Assembly (NCBI GenBank): GCA_003647645.1
Contig: QMNG01000006.1
Coordinates: forward strand, 1 to 36,072
DNA: 36,072 bases
Reading direction: 5' to 3'
Origin: a candidate division Kazan bacterium
Lineage (GTDB): Bacteria > Patescibacteriota > Kazan-3B-28
Each line of letters starts with the position of its first letter. Position 1 is the first letter of the stretch. The notes under the pieces are model-generated. The model saw only the letters and a program-made list of their open reading frames with translations. It did not search any database and was not told the DNA's origin. Shown here piece after piece: positions 1 through 8,731 of this stretch. The translations under genes were made by a program, and so were the position numbers.

Positions 1-1970
1 AAGGGCTCTACAACCGGTTCGTTCACATTAAACCAGTTGGACTGACCATAAGGAAGTCCCCAATTATTATGAGCATCTTCTTCGTTCATTCTGACGGCAA
101 TTTCAACTTCATCCCAATCGTAACTGTTGGGCAACGTTATTAAATTCCATTCATCATTGGATTGAATGTATGTGTAGCCCACCTGCCAATCAAACGAGCC
201 AGAAAGCTCAGTGACATCATACATAGTTTCAAACCAAATTGGCGCAAAGGGTGTGCCTGAACCGGTCTCTCCCTTGAGCCGATAGACATAACTGCCGAAT
301 ACCCGGGTTGGCGGGGTTACAAGGCTATCAGCCAGCTGCCAAGAGATAGTTTGCGTATCTCCCAGCATCAAATTTTCGCCTCCTGCCGGACTAGTGATTT
401 CAATGGCAGGCCCCACGACAACAGCGGAACTATCACTTATGTCAGTGATTACACCGTCGTCTATATAAGTAGCAGTAACTCTATATCGATCAACCGCAGT
501 TTTATCAAATGTACCCTGAGGAGTAGCATTATCCCAAATGAATTTTAAAGGATTATCGGTAATTAAAACACCATCTTGATTGTATGCTGAAGCAGTAAAT
601 TGGACTGTTTCTCCGGTTCTAATCGCTAATGGCCCTTCAGGTTTAAGCTCTATGTTGTTAACCTGAGTGTCTTCTATTGTAAACCATTCTGAACGATCGG
701 ATGCACCACCATCAATAATCACCCCAATAGTCACCTTAATTTCATCCCAACTGTAACCATAGGGTATAGACATTGGTGTCCAATTGCCGTCAGATTGGAG
801 GGTATACCCTACCTGCCATTCAAATGAATCAGATAAAGAATTGGTTCTGACACCCAGAGGACCCGCTGGAAAGCCCAACACAATGTCGTACCAATTGCTC
901 CCTTTTGGTGAAAAATACAAAACCGGAATTACGGTCACGGTGGCCGGCCACTCAACATCAGCTAACTCCCAAGAGATAGTTTTGGTTTCACCAACAACCC
1001 ACTCCTCGCCTCCTGTTGGATTTGTTAGCTCAATACTAGGCGGAGGAAGCGGAGCAGGCAGGATTTCAAACATTCGGCTCGCCACACCGGTCTCATAGGT
1101 AGTATCTGAATAATACAAACGGGACCATAGCTGCACTCTATCGGACGGCAAGCCGGGGAAGATTTCACCATATGCATAACCAACTTTATCCCAAGGAATT
1201 ATAAAATATGTGCTGGTACCGCCTCCGGCAATAGAAAAGGATGTAAAGAAAAATCCTGAATCAGTGGCCTTATCATCTCCGTTCACCCGAATACCCAACT
1301 TGAGATCAACATCTGCACTAGGAGCCTTGGCAAACTGTACAGCAATGTTCTGTGTCTCACCCAACTGCCACTTGGTCGTTTGGTCAGGTCTCTTAAACGA
1401 CATCTCTGCCAGAGCAAATGATGTACTCCAGCCAAATTCGCTCAAAGCATCCATGTAATCCGTACTATTAAGCAACTGGGCCACAATGATTGTTTGGCTA
1501 GATGGCAGCCCGGGGACAGGATAAGTGTCTTGCTGACCATCTCGATCTGCATCCCAATATCCCGGAGCCCACGCATATGTATAGTATTCGCTGTTGGGGT
1601 CAAAAATTTCCTGGCGCTTAATTCCGATTGGCGACCATTTCCATGTATTTAGATCTTGATCGGCCACTCCTACCCAGTAAGCTATAGCGCTCCAGGCGGT
1701 TTCCGGCACTGTGACCGAACTTTTAAGAATACTAATTCTTAAAGCATCCCCATTGGGTTTAACCGGGTCGTTTTCATTAATCGTCCGATAACCGCCGACA
1801 TTTAACGAAATAGTAAAATCACCTCCGGGGAAGTTGGGGTCAATATCATCAAAAGCTGAAGCAGTTTGAAATAAACCATACCCCAAATAGCTGGCGGCAA
1901 TAACCAGCACCGCAAATGCGCCTATTAGTTGCGAGCTGAACGGTTTTTGTTTTTGATTTTTGTTTTCCAT
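1..1970 (-). CDS. Secreted/membrane-anchored modular surface protein, C-terminus truncated by window edge
   Basis: Minus frame from ATG at 1970 (MENKNQKQKPFSSQLIGAFAVLVIAASYLGYGLFQTASAFDDIDPNFPGGDF...) has no stop codon down to position 1 (read codon by codon). Contains ITSPAGGENLMLGDTQTISWQLA, similar to Kre9/KNH-type Ser-Thr-rich modules. Not in the supplied ORF track, probably because it has no stop in the window. Confidence 0.85.
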   Translation of the reverse strand, partial: MENKNQKQKPFSSQLIGAFAVLVIAASYLGYGLFQTASAFDDIDPNFPGGDFTISLNVGGYRTINENDPVKPNGDALRISILKSSVTVPETAWSAIAYWVGVADQDLNTWKWSPIGIKRQEIFDPNSEYYTYAWAPGYWDADRDGQQDTYPVPGLPSSQTIIVAQLLNSTDYMDALSEFGWSTSFALAEMSFKRPDQTTKWQLGETQNIAVQFAKAPSADVDLKLGIRVNGDDKATDSGFFFTSFSIAGGGTSTYFIIPWDKVGYAYGEIFPGLPSDRVQLWSRLYYSDTTYETGVASRMFEILPAPLPPPSIELTNPTGGEEWVVGETKTISWELADVEWPATVTVIPVLYFSPKGSNWYDIVLGFPAGPLGVRTNSLSDSFEWQVGYTLQSDGNWTPMSIPYGYSWDEIKVTIGVIIDGGASDRSEWFTIEDTQVNNIELKPEGPLAIRTGETVQFTASAYNQDGVLITDNPLKFIWDNATPQGTFDKTAVDRYRVTATYIDDGVITDISDSSAVVVGPAIEITSPAGGENLMLGDTQTISWQLADSLVTPPTRVFGSYVYRLKGETGSGTPFAPIWFETMYDVTELSGSFDWQVGYTYIQSNDEWNLITLPNSYDWDEVEIAVRMNEEDAHNNWGLPYGQSNWFNVNEPVVEP

Positions 1971-1999
1971 TTTTTAAATTAGGGACAAGTTTTTGGGTT

Positions 2000-2281
2000 T
2001 TATTGGTCGCTAGGTCCTTGCGCCCATGGAGCAAGCTCTAGTCTTATGGGAGTATTCCCGCTAGGTTCAACAATCATTAGGTCACCCTCCGTGGATCCAA
2101 GTGGCAGATTCGAGCTATCTAATTCAATCGTGGTACCCGCTTTGGACGGTTCTTGCTTTAACAAATCTCCAATTTGTTCTGAAAACATCACAATCAAAAC
2201 CACCGCGACCGCGGCGGCTACCATTAGCATGATTCTAAATATGCGTGTCTGAAACCAATATTGTGATGTTTGATTTTTCAT
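2000..2281 (-). CDS. Small single-TM secreted/anchored protein ending in APWAQGPSDQ
   Basis: ORF with N-terminal TM segment (IFRIMLMVAAAVAVVLIVMF); AT-rich leader before ATG; same strand as neighbours. Confidence 0.7.
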   Translation of the reverse strand: MKNQTSQYWFQTRIFRIMLMVAAAVAVVLIVMFSEQIGDLLKQEPSKAGTTIELDSSNLPLGSTEGDLMIVEPSGNTPIRLELAPWAQGPSDQ

Positions 2282-2337
2282 TTTTATTTAGCTAGAAGCT
2301 TTGTCGATCTTGTTTGCTTATTATACTATAAAGTAAA

Positions 2338-3573
2338 TTAAAAGTCAAGTGATGTGAAGTCCGTTTTGCCAAACTGTTCCAAAAATAGTTGATAATCGAT
2401 TGAGTTTACTGAGCCGTCGCCATTTAAATCAGCAGATTTGGAAAATGAACTACCATCACCCTCGGCGCTGTCATCAGCGCTGGGATAAAGTGCCCCAAAA
2501 GTAAATTCGTAGGTGGCCTCCGGCTCATAACTGGCTGCAAAGTAGAGTATCTTGCGATCCATGCCCGGAACTTCCAAAACTATTACATATTCTTCACCAG
2601 TCAGCAATTCTACATCTTCAAAAACAACTCTTGGATGTTTGGAAAGAATCACCCCGTCTAAACGGGCCACTTTTCGGCCGTCTGCGGCGGTGTTGATACG
2701 GACACTTCCTTTCTTGTCGTTGATAATGGTGGTTTCGTTGTAGTCAACAATAATTTCCTTAGCAATTTGGGAATTGCCTTTTTCCATATCGCCCCATTGT
2801 ACCGGTTGAGTAGAAACCACCTCTTTATCTGCCGGCTGAAAAGCGATTTTAATCTCAGCAACGGCAGTGAGATTATCAGGGTTTACGTTCAAAAATGTAA
2901 CCTCAAGCTGTAAGTATCGCGAAACTGGTGTTTCCTGGAGTGACTGATGTTCAATTACTTGCGAATTAGAATGAGAAAGCGACGCCGAAGTATCTTCAAT
3001 AGTGATAAAATTACCGGATAGATTAGCGCCAGCCCCCGTGCGATACCCATAGCGAATCTCTGAACCTAGCGGACGGATATCAAACATTGTAAAACTTCTG
3101 AGTGTACTGCCCTCAGCGCCCAGATCAATTACCGGCGAAGTATAGCAGTATTCTTTTTCTGTTTCGACCGGCTTGGTCTCCTTTTTGGGCTTCCGGGAAT
3201 CGTCCCCAAGGAGCGATTCGTCCTTATTGCTGGGCAAATCAGATTTTTTTATACCCTGTACCTCAACTCCGGCGTAAGGAACCAAAAATCCGTTGAAAAT
3301 TGGATCAGCTGGTTCAATATTCTCGATGATCTCAACATTTTCCAGTTTTGGGCTACTATCTTCTACCCACCAGTCGCCGGCCTTGCCCCGCCATTCATTG
3401 ACATTTGAAATAACTATCTCTTCGGTTTGTGACGCGCCGGCACCGATAAGTTTTAGCACACCCTCAAGAAAATTACCCTGGAAAACTATAGTGCCAGTTA
3501 TAATTAGAGCCACGCCAAAGACAGCAATTTTGATTATGAGAGAATAGTTTTTGGGTTTATTTTCTACTTCCAT
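2338..3573 (-). CDS. Membrane-anchored extracellular protein with C-terminal dockerin-like EF-hand repeat
   Basis: ORF track 2338..3753; likely true start MEVENKPKNYSLIIKIAVFGVALIITGTIVF near 3573, because the upstream extension is translated palindromic repeat. C-terminus ADLNGDGSVNSIDYQLFLEQFG is dockerin-like. Confidence 0.75.
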   Translation of the reverse strand: MEVENKPKNYSLIIKIAVFGVALIITGTIVFQGNFLEGVLKLIGAGASQTEEIVISNVNEWRGKAGDWWVEDSSPKLENVEIIENIEPADPIFNGFLVPYAGVEVQGIKKSDLPSNKDESLLGDDSRKPKKETKPVETEKEYCYTSPVIDLGAEGSTLRSFTMFDIRPLGSEIRYGYRTGAGANLSGNFITIEDTSASLSHSNSQVIEHQSLQETPVSRYLQLEVTFLNVNPDNLTAVAEIKIAFQPADKEVVSTQPVQWGDMEKGNSQIAKEIIVDYNETTIINDKKGSVRINTAADGRKVARLDGVILSKHPRVVFEDVELLTGEEYVIVLEVPGMDRKILYFAASYEPEATYEFTFGALYPSADDSAEGDGSSFSKSADLNGDGSVNSIDYQLFLEQFGKTDFTSLDF

Positions 3574-3619
3574 TTTAAATTTGAGTTGTGAATTATGGAT
3601 GTTTTTGTTTTTGCTTTCT

Positions 3620-3739
3620 GTCATTCTGAACTTGTTTCGGGATTTGGTCTGCCCGGCCAGGGATCCTGAACTAAATTCAGGATGACAGTGGATGTGTTCA
3701 GGATGACAGTGGATGTGTTCAGGATGACGGGATGACGGA
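3620..3739. repeat. Related palindromic element with 21-bp tandem amplification
   Basis: gtcattctgaacttgtttcggga...ggatcctgaactaaattcaggatgacag; 21-bp units at 3676-3696 and 3697-3717. Confidence 0.8.
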
Positions 3740-3776
3740 TAATGCCGGTTCATTCTTCATTCTTCATTCTTCATTC

Positions 3777-4841
3777 TTACAGTCCTCCACCTAGTTGATA
3801 ATTTCCCCCGTCACTCTGGCTTCTAAATGGCCACAAATCATGGACATTGACGCTGCCATCATTATTAAAATCACCAAGTAAGGTTGTTACAACATCGCTA
3901 ATCTCACCAAATAGGCCTTCAAATATGGCCCAGTCTGAAGAGGTCACGGAATCGTCCCGATTAGCCAGCTCACCGTAAGGTAAACTATTACCGCCAATGT
4001 CTCCCGCCCTGAGTGTGCCGAAATTAATCTCAACGGGAGCAGTCGTCGGCCCAACACCATCTTTTAAAACGACCTCAACATCGCGCGGTTGGCTAGATAG
4101 GTGCTTGGAAGTTTTAACATATGCCTTGTAGATAGCCGCTTCCAATTTGGATGAATCGATTGCGATCGGTCCGCCCAGATATTGGTCTGCGGAGGATGAA
4201 TAGGTCACAGCCGGAGCTGATGTGAATGTGGGGCTGGAAGTATTTTCTTTGAAAAAGTAAAAATAGAACGGCAGAGCAGGATCGGCCTTGCCGAACCCAT
4301 GATCGACTTTCGCCAAAAAAGTAATGGAAAGATTGGGAATATGCTGGTCGGTTGGCTCCCCCGGCTCTGGTTCCGGGGTAGTTGTTTCGGTTGTGTAACT
4401 CAATTCGACTGAATCAACAACCGGCAGCTCAGTTTCGACAGTTGCAGACAGCTCAACCACGAAGCTGAAGGCCTTAACCGGCGAGAGAGTATCAATGGTT
4501 AAACCACTAAGTTGCGACCTACCTATGTCAGATATAATTGCAGAACCACTTTCATCGTAGAAATAGAACTTATAGTTAGTTGTCGCGCTAAGCGGAACAG
4601 TTTCGGTTATGATAGCACCCTCAATCCCCGTGACAAACTCCTCATCAGAGAGATTTAAGCTAATTATTGGAGAGCTATAGGAACCTGTAGTGGCTGCCGC
4701 TTGAGCCTGGGTGGAGTTGGTAATTCCGTGATAGATAAACCAGCCGGCGAAGACAATAACAGCCAAAAGAGACAAAACCACATAACTATGTGAATGGCCC
4801 GAAGTTTTGTTTCTTAATTGTTCGGATAGCCGGTCGATCAT
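3777..4841 (-). CDS. Membrane-anchored extracellular protein with dockerin-like C-terminus
   Basis: N-terminal TM (SYVVLSLLAVIVFAGWFIYHGI); C-terminal RDDSVTSSDWAIFEGLFGE and GDFNNDGSVNVHDLWPF motifs. Confidence 0.8.
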   Translation of the reverse strand: MIDRLSEQLRNKTSGHSHSYVVLSLLAVIVFAGWFIYHGITNSTQAQAAATTGSYSSPIISLNLSDEEFVTGIEGAIITETVPLSATTNYKFYFYDESGSAIISDIGRSQLSGLTIDTLSPVKAFSFVVELSATVETELPVVDSVELSYTTETTTPEPEPGEPTDQHIPNLSITFLAKVDHGFGKADPALPFYFYFFKENTSSPTFTSAPAVTYSSSADQYLGGPIAIDSSKLEAAIYKAYVKTSKHLSSQPRDVEVVLKDGVGPTTAPVEINFGTLRAGDIGGNSLPYGELANRDDSVTSSDWAIFEGLFGEISDVVTTLLGDFNNDGSVNVHDLWPFRSQSDGGNYQLGGGL

Positions 4842-4890
4842 TTTATTTTGGTTTTTTATGTTATGGCAAAGAAATATATTTGAATAGAAT

Positions 4891-5550
4891 CTATGGCATC
4901 AGGCCGACGCCCGGCACAGCGGGATCTATGTCAGAATTCGTATCAGAATCAGACCCCGTGGAAGAACTGGAATCCGTGTCAGAATCAGATTCTATTACAG
5001 GGGGTTCATCTACCACGGGAGGTTCCGTCACGGGAGGTTCCGTCACAAAAGGATCTGTATCAACCCCATCACCGACGCCGTCACCATCAGTATCTGGGTT
5101 AAGCGGATCTGTTCCGTTTGCAACTTCGCCTCCATCACCAACGCCGTCACCATCGGTGTCTGGGTTGATTGGATCTGTTCCATAAATTGTGACCTCGTCA
5201 TCGTCAGTTAGGCCATCGCCGTCGGTATCGGTAGTTGGATCTTCGTTGGGGTCTTCGTTGGGGTCTTCGTTGGGGTCTTCGTCTTGAACAGGCAAACAAA
5301 GAGTTAGCTTGCCGCCATCGGTGTTTGGCTCTATTACACAAGCTTCGGGTTGAAGACTGGCTTGATAGTTAAGCCAAGGATTGGCGGAATTTCCCCAAAC
5401 TACTGAATGGGAAATTCCAGCTTTGGAGCCAAAGAGAGAAAGCAAATTACCGATTTGGGTAGAAAACAAAGTAACCAAAACCACCGCAGCCGCAATTGCA
5501 ACTCCTAGACATATCTTAAAACCAGTTTTTTGCCAAAAGTACATTTTCAC
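4891..5550 (-). CDS. Membrane-anchored thrombospondin type-3-like Ca-binding repeat protein
   Basis: N-terminal [62 protein letters not shown]. Confidence 0.8.
   Translation of the reverse strand: MKMYFWQKTGFKICLGVAIAAAVVLVTLFSTQIGNLLSLFGSKAGISHSVVWGNSANPWLNYQASLQPEACVIEPNTDGGKLTLCLPVQDEDPNEDPNEDPNEDPTTDTDGDGLTDDDEVTIYGTDPINPDTDGDGVGDGGEVANGTDPLNPDTDGDGVGDGVDTDPFVTEPPVTEPPVVDEPPVIESDSDTDSSSSTGSDSDTNSDIDPAVPGVGLMP
5240..5283. repeat. 12-bp tandem repeat (tcttcgttgggg)x3 plus partial copy, encoding (EDPN)n
   Basis: Exact direct repeats read in sequence; in-frame within the TSP3-like CDS. Confidence 0.9.
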
Positions 5551-5780
5551 AGGTTTGATTTTTGTTTTTACAATTGTCCCATTATACTAAAAAAATCTTG
5601 CTTTGTCAATCCTAGAGCTCTCTCCGCTGTATAATTCTCTTGTGCAATACAGTTTATTCCCTGCTACCACAGTAATGTAACCCATAAAAACAGGTTGTTA
5701 TTGACTTGTTCGGTGCTAAGTGTTAATTTTTGGACATTGTATAGAAAATCATCACCCGTGCCGTTGGAAATTTAGAAGAT

Positions 5781-6017
5781 ATGAAAAAAGACATCCATCC
5801 AAAATATTATGATAAAGCTAAAATCACCTGCGCTTGCGGAAATGTATTTGAAGTTGGTTCAACTATTGAATCAATTAAAGTAGATATCTGCTCTAAGTGC
5901 CATCCATTTTATACCGGGAAACAAAAATTAATCGATAAAGCCGGACGAGTCGAGAAATTCCAAACTAAAGTGGCCAAAGCTACCAAGTTAAAGAAAAAAA
6001 CAGCCAAAAAGAGATAA
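5781..6017 (+). CDS. rpmE: 50S ribosomal protein L31 (zinc-binding type)
   Basis: [60 protein letters not shown] with CxC/CxxC pattern. Confidence 0.95.
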   Translation: MKKDIHPKYYDKAKITCACGNVFEVGSTIESIKVDICSKCHPFYTGKQKLIDKAGRVEKFQTKVAKATKLKKKTAKKR

Positions 6018-6156
6018 GTAAATAACAGGCAGTTTGTGTTTCATTGTTTGTTTATCGGCATCGGGTTGCAAACAGCGATTGTGAATAGAAACTGATTTGG
6101 CAACAGGTTGGCGGTTTTTGCTTGATACCTGATACTTGATACTGGATACTAACTAT

Positions 6157-7212
6157 ATGGATACTGAAAAGTTAAAACAAGAATTGGAGGAGCTCCAGAA
6201 AAAATTGGAGAACATATCCAATATCCCCCAAGACGAGCAGACTAGCATTTTTAAACGCCAGAGTGAGTTGCAGGAAATAATTAGAATACTGGAAGATATT
6301 CAAACAACTAAGATCGAAATTGAAGATTACAAAAGCACAATCAGCTCTGGCGATGTTGAGCTGAAAGAGCTGGCTGAAACCTCCCTGCCAGCTTCTGAAG
6401 AAAGATTGAAAGACCTGGAATCTAAATTGGCCGATTTAACAATCCCAAAAGACCCTATGGATGAGAGAGATGCCATCATCGAAATCCGCGCGGGCACCGG
6501 AGGCGACGAAGCCGCTATCTTCGCCGGAAATTTAATGAGAATGTATACCCGCTTCGCTGAAAATAACAAGTGGAAGGTTGAGATTTCGAGTTCTAATCCT
6601 TCAGAGAGCGGCGGATTTAGAGAAGTGATATTTAAAGTCAAGGGTAGTAACGTTTTTGGAACACTAAAATATGAGAGTGGGGTTCACCGCGTCCAGCGAG
6701 TGCCGGAAACCGAAGCCAAAGGCAGAGTTCATACCTCGGCGGCAACTGTAGCTGTGTTGCCCGTGCCCGAGTCGGAAGCTGACATAGACATTAAACCAGA
6801 AGATTTGAAAGTAGATGTCTTCCGTTCGTCCGGACATGGCGGACAGAGCGTCAATACCACCGACTCGGCCGTACGAATCACCCACCTGCCCAGCAAGCTT
6901 GTGGTAACTTGTCAGGACGAAAAATCGCAATCACAAAATAAATTGAAAGCTATGGAAGTGTTGCGAGCCCGGTTGCTAGACATAGAAATGAGGCAACAAG
7001 CCAAAGCCAGAGCTGATTTGCGCAAATCTCAAATCGGCACCGGCGACAGAAGCGAAAAAATCCGCACTTATAATTTCCCCCAAGATCGAATCACAGATCA
7101 TCGCATAAAAAAAAGCTGGGGCAACATTCAAAAGATCTTAGATGGCAACCTCCAACCCATCATCGATGCCCTGAAATCAGCGGAGTTGAAACAACTCAAA
7201 AATGAAGATTAA
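6157..7212 (+). CDS. prfA: Peptide chain release factor 1
   Basis: GGQ motif ([21 protein letters not shown]), [30 protein letters not shown] at 6157 preferred over the TTG at 6136 used by the ORF track. Confidence 0.95.
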   Translation: MDTEKLKQELEELQKKLENISNIPQDEQTSIFKRQSELQEIIRILEDIQTTKIEIEDYKSTISSGDVELKELAETSLPASEERLKDLESKLADLTIPKDPMDERDAIIEIRAGTGGDEAAIFAGNLMRMYTRFAENNKWKVEISSSNPSESGGFREVIFKVKGSNVFGTLKYESGVHRVQRVPETEAKGRVHTSAATVAVLPVPESEADIDIKPEDLKVDVFRSSGHGGQSVNTTDSAVRITHLPSKLVVTCQDEKSQSQNKLKAMEVLRARLLDIEMRQQAKARADLRKSQIGTGDRSEKIRTYNFPQDRITDHRIKKSWGNIQKILDGNLQPIIDALKSAELKQLKNED

Positions 7213-8026
7213 AGAAGCAGTTGACTGGGGAACAAAACAGCTCAAATATAGCTCGTCCCCGCGCCTAGATGCTGAAGTGCTGCTGAGTTTTGCATCCCAA
7301 AAACCCAAAACCGATTTATATGCGAGGCCTTTTGCAATTATCCCAACATTACGGACTAAAAAATACAAAGCGCTAATTAAAGAACGGGCTGCCTCGGTCC
7401 CTATTGCCTATCTCACAAAACAAAAAGAGTTCTTTAACATAACCTTTTATGTAGACCACCACGTGCTAATTCCCCGTCCCGAGACTGAAGCCATTGTAAA
7501 AAACGCCATCGAACTCGCCCGCAAGAAAAAAATAAAAATTATTTACGACATAGGAACGGGTTGCGGTAACATCGCTATCGCTTTGGCAAAAAATCTGCCA
7601 AGCGCCAAAATCGTAGCCAGCGACATATGCAGACAAGCATTGAGTGTGGCTAAACGCAACATTTTGAACCAAGGATTAGAGAATCAAATTGAAATAGTCC
7701 ATTCAAATCTGGCCGAACATATAAAAACTGCCGAACTTATAGTCGCCAACCTGCCGTATATTCCTGAATACTATAGAGTTTCAAAAGATATTTTGTTTGA
7801 GCCGCAAAAAGCATTGTTCGCAGGTATGGATGGGCTAAAATTCTACCGGAGATTGTTTAAAGAAACATTTCCAAGACTGTTCCGCGGAACAGTTCTTATT
7901 GAACTAGGAACCAAGCAATATGAACCGATGAGCAACTGGCTTATACAGCATTTTTCAAATGTACAAACAACCCCAATTAATAATATTGACGGGTCCATTT
8001 GCGGTTTAAAAGCTAACTTTAGTTAA
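7202..8026 (+). CDS. prmC: Peptide chain release factor N5-glutamine methyltransferase
   Basis: SAM-binding [21 protein letters not shown] motif, IPRPETE; overlaps prfA end by 11 nt. Confidence 0.92.
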   Translation: MKIKEAVDWGTKQLKYSSSPRLDAEVLLSFASQKPKTDLYARPFAIIPTLRTKKYKALIKERAASVPIAYLTKQKEFFNITFYVDHHVLIPRPETEAIVKNAIELARKKKIKIIYDIGTGCGNIAIALAKNLPSAKIVASDICRQALSVAKRNILNQGLENQIEIVHSNLAEHIKTAELIVANLPYIPEYYRVSKDILFEPQKALFAGMDGLKFYRRLFKETFPRLFRGTVLIELGTKQYEPMSNWLIQHFSNVQTTPINNIDGSICGLKANFS

Positions 8027-8582
8027 TCTCTCGCTTTACTATCTCAGCAACTTCATTAACGACATTTTCTAACTTGCCGTTATAATTGATGACCCGATAG
8101 TCAAACTTCGATGACTGCTTCAACTCTTCGCGGGAGATTTTTAGACGTGTTCTAATATCGGCCTCAGGAGCCCCTCTTTTTTCCAGCCGGTCCCGTAACA
8201 CGCTGAACGAGTGTGGAACAATAAAAATTACTACTGATAACTTTTTGTAGCGCTTTTTGAAGTACTCAGCTCCTTCAACCTCTGTTATCCACAGGGGATG
8301 TTTGCCGGATTTTATTATTTGCTCCACATGCCGTTTTTGGCTGCCGTAGTAATGATCAGCATACTTCGTCCATTCAAACATCTGCCGATCCTTAATCAGT
8401 TGCTCAAATTTTTTACGAGTGATGAAATGATAATTATAACCGTCTCGCTCACCCTTGCGCCTTTGACGAGTGGTTGTTGTGACAACTTTTTTTAACGGCA
8501 AGCCAAGCTTAATAACATGCTTGGCAATTGTTGTTTTTCCAACTGCTGAGGGGCCTGTAATAATAAATATTTTTTTGTTCAC
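8019..8582 (-). CDS. gmk: Guanylate kinase
   Basis: P-loop GPSAVGKTTIAKHV, TTTTRQRRKGERDGYNYHFITRKKFEQLI; GTG start; 3' end overlaps prmC convergently by 8 nt. Confidence 0.92.
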   Translation of the reverse strand: MNKKIFIITGPSAVGKTTIAKHVIKLGLPLKKVVTTTTRQRRKGERDGYNYHFITRKKFEQLIKDRQMFEWTKYADHYYGSQKRHVEQIIKSGKHPLWITEVEGAEYFKKRYKKLSVVIFIVPHSFSVLRDRLEKRGAPEADIRTRLKISREELKQSSKFDYRVINYNGKLENVVNEVAEIVKREIN

Positions 8583-8731
8583 TTGTTAGTATTTAATATC
8601 CAGTATTTGGTACCTTTTATTCTCTGAGCGCAGTCGAAGAGTTTCCATAATGCAATCCTTTAACTCACTTTATTCACTCAGGAAATGCTATTTTTTTATT
8701 CTCTGTTCTCTATCCTCTGTCCTCCCCTAAT

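Noticed and set aside
784-1458. Plus-strand ORFs 784..1098 and 1210..1458
   Set aside because: Antisense to the long uninterrupted minus-strand surface-protein frame; no family features
7740-7775. PrmC NLPY in place of the common NPPY motif
   Set aside because: The position still fits the (N/D)xPY methyltransferase consensus; the rest of the protein is ordinary PrmC
8619-8640. tctgagcgcagtcgaaga, resembling a dispersed repeat fragment known from some genomes
   Set aside because: Only one copy in this window; cannot be supported as a repeat from this sequence alone
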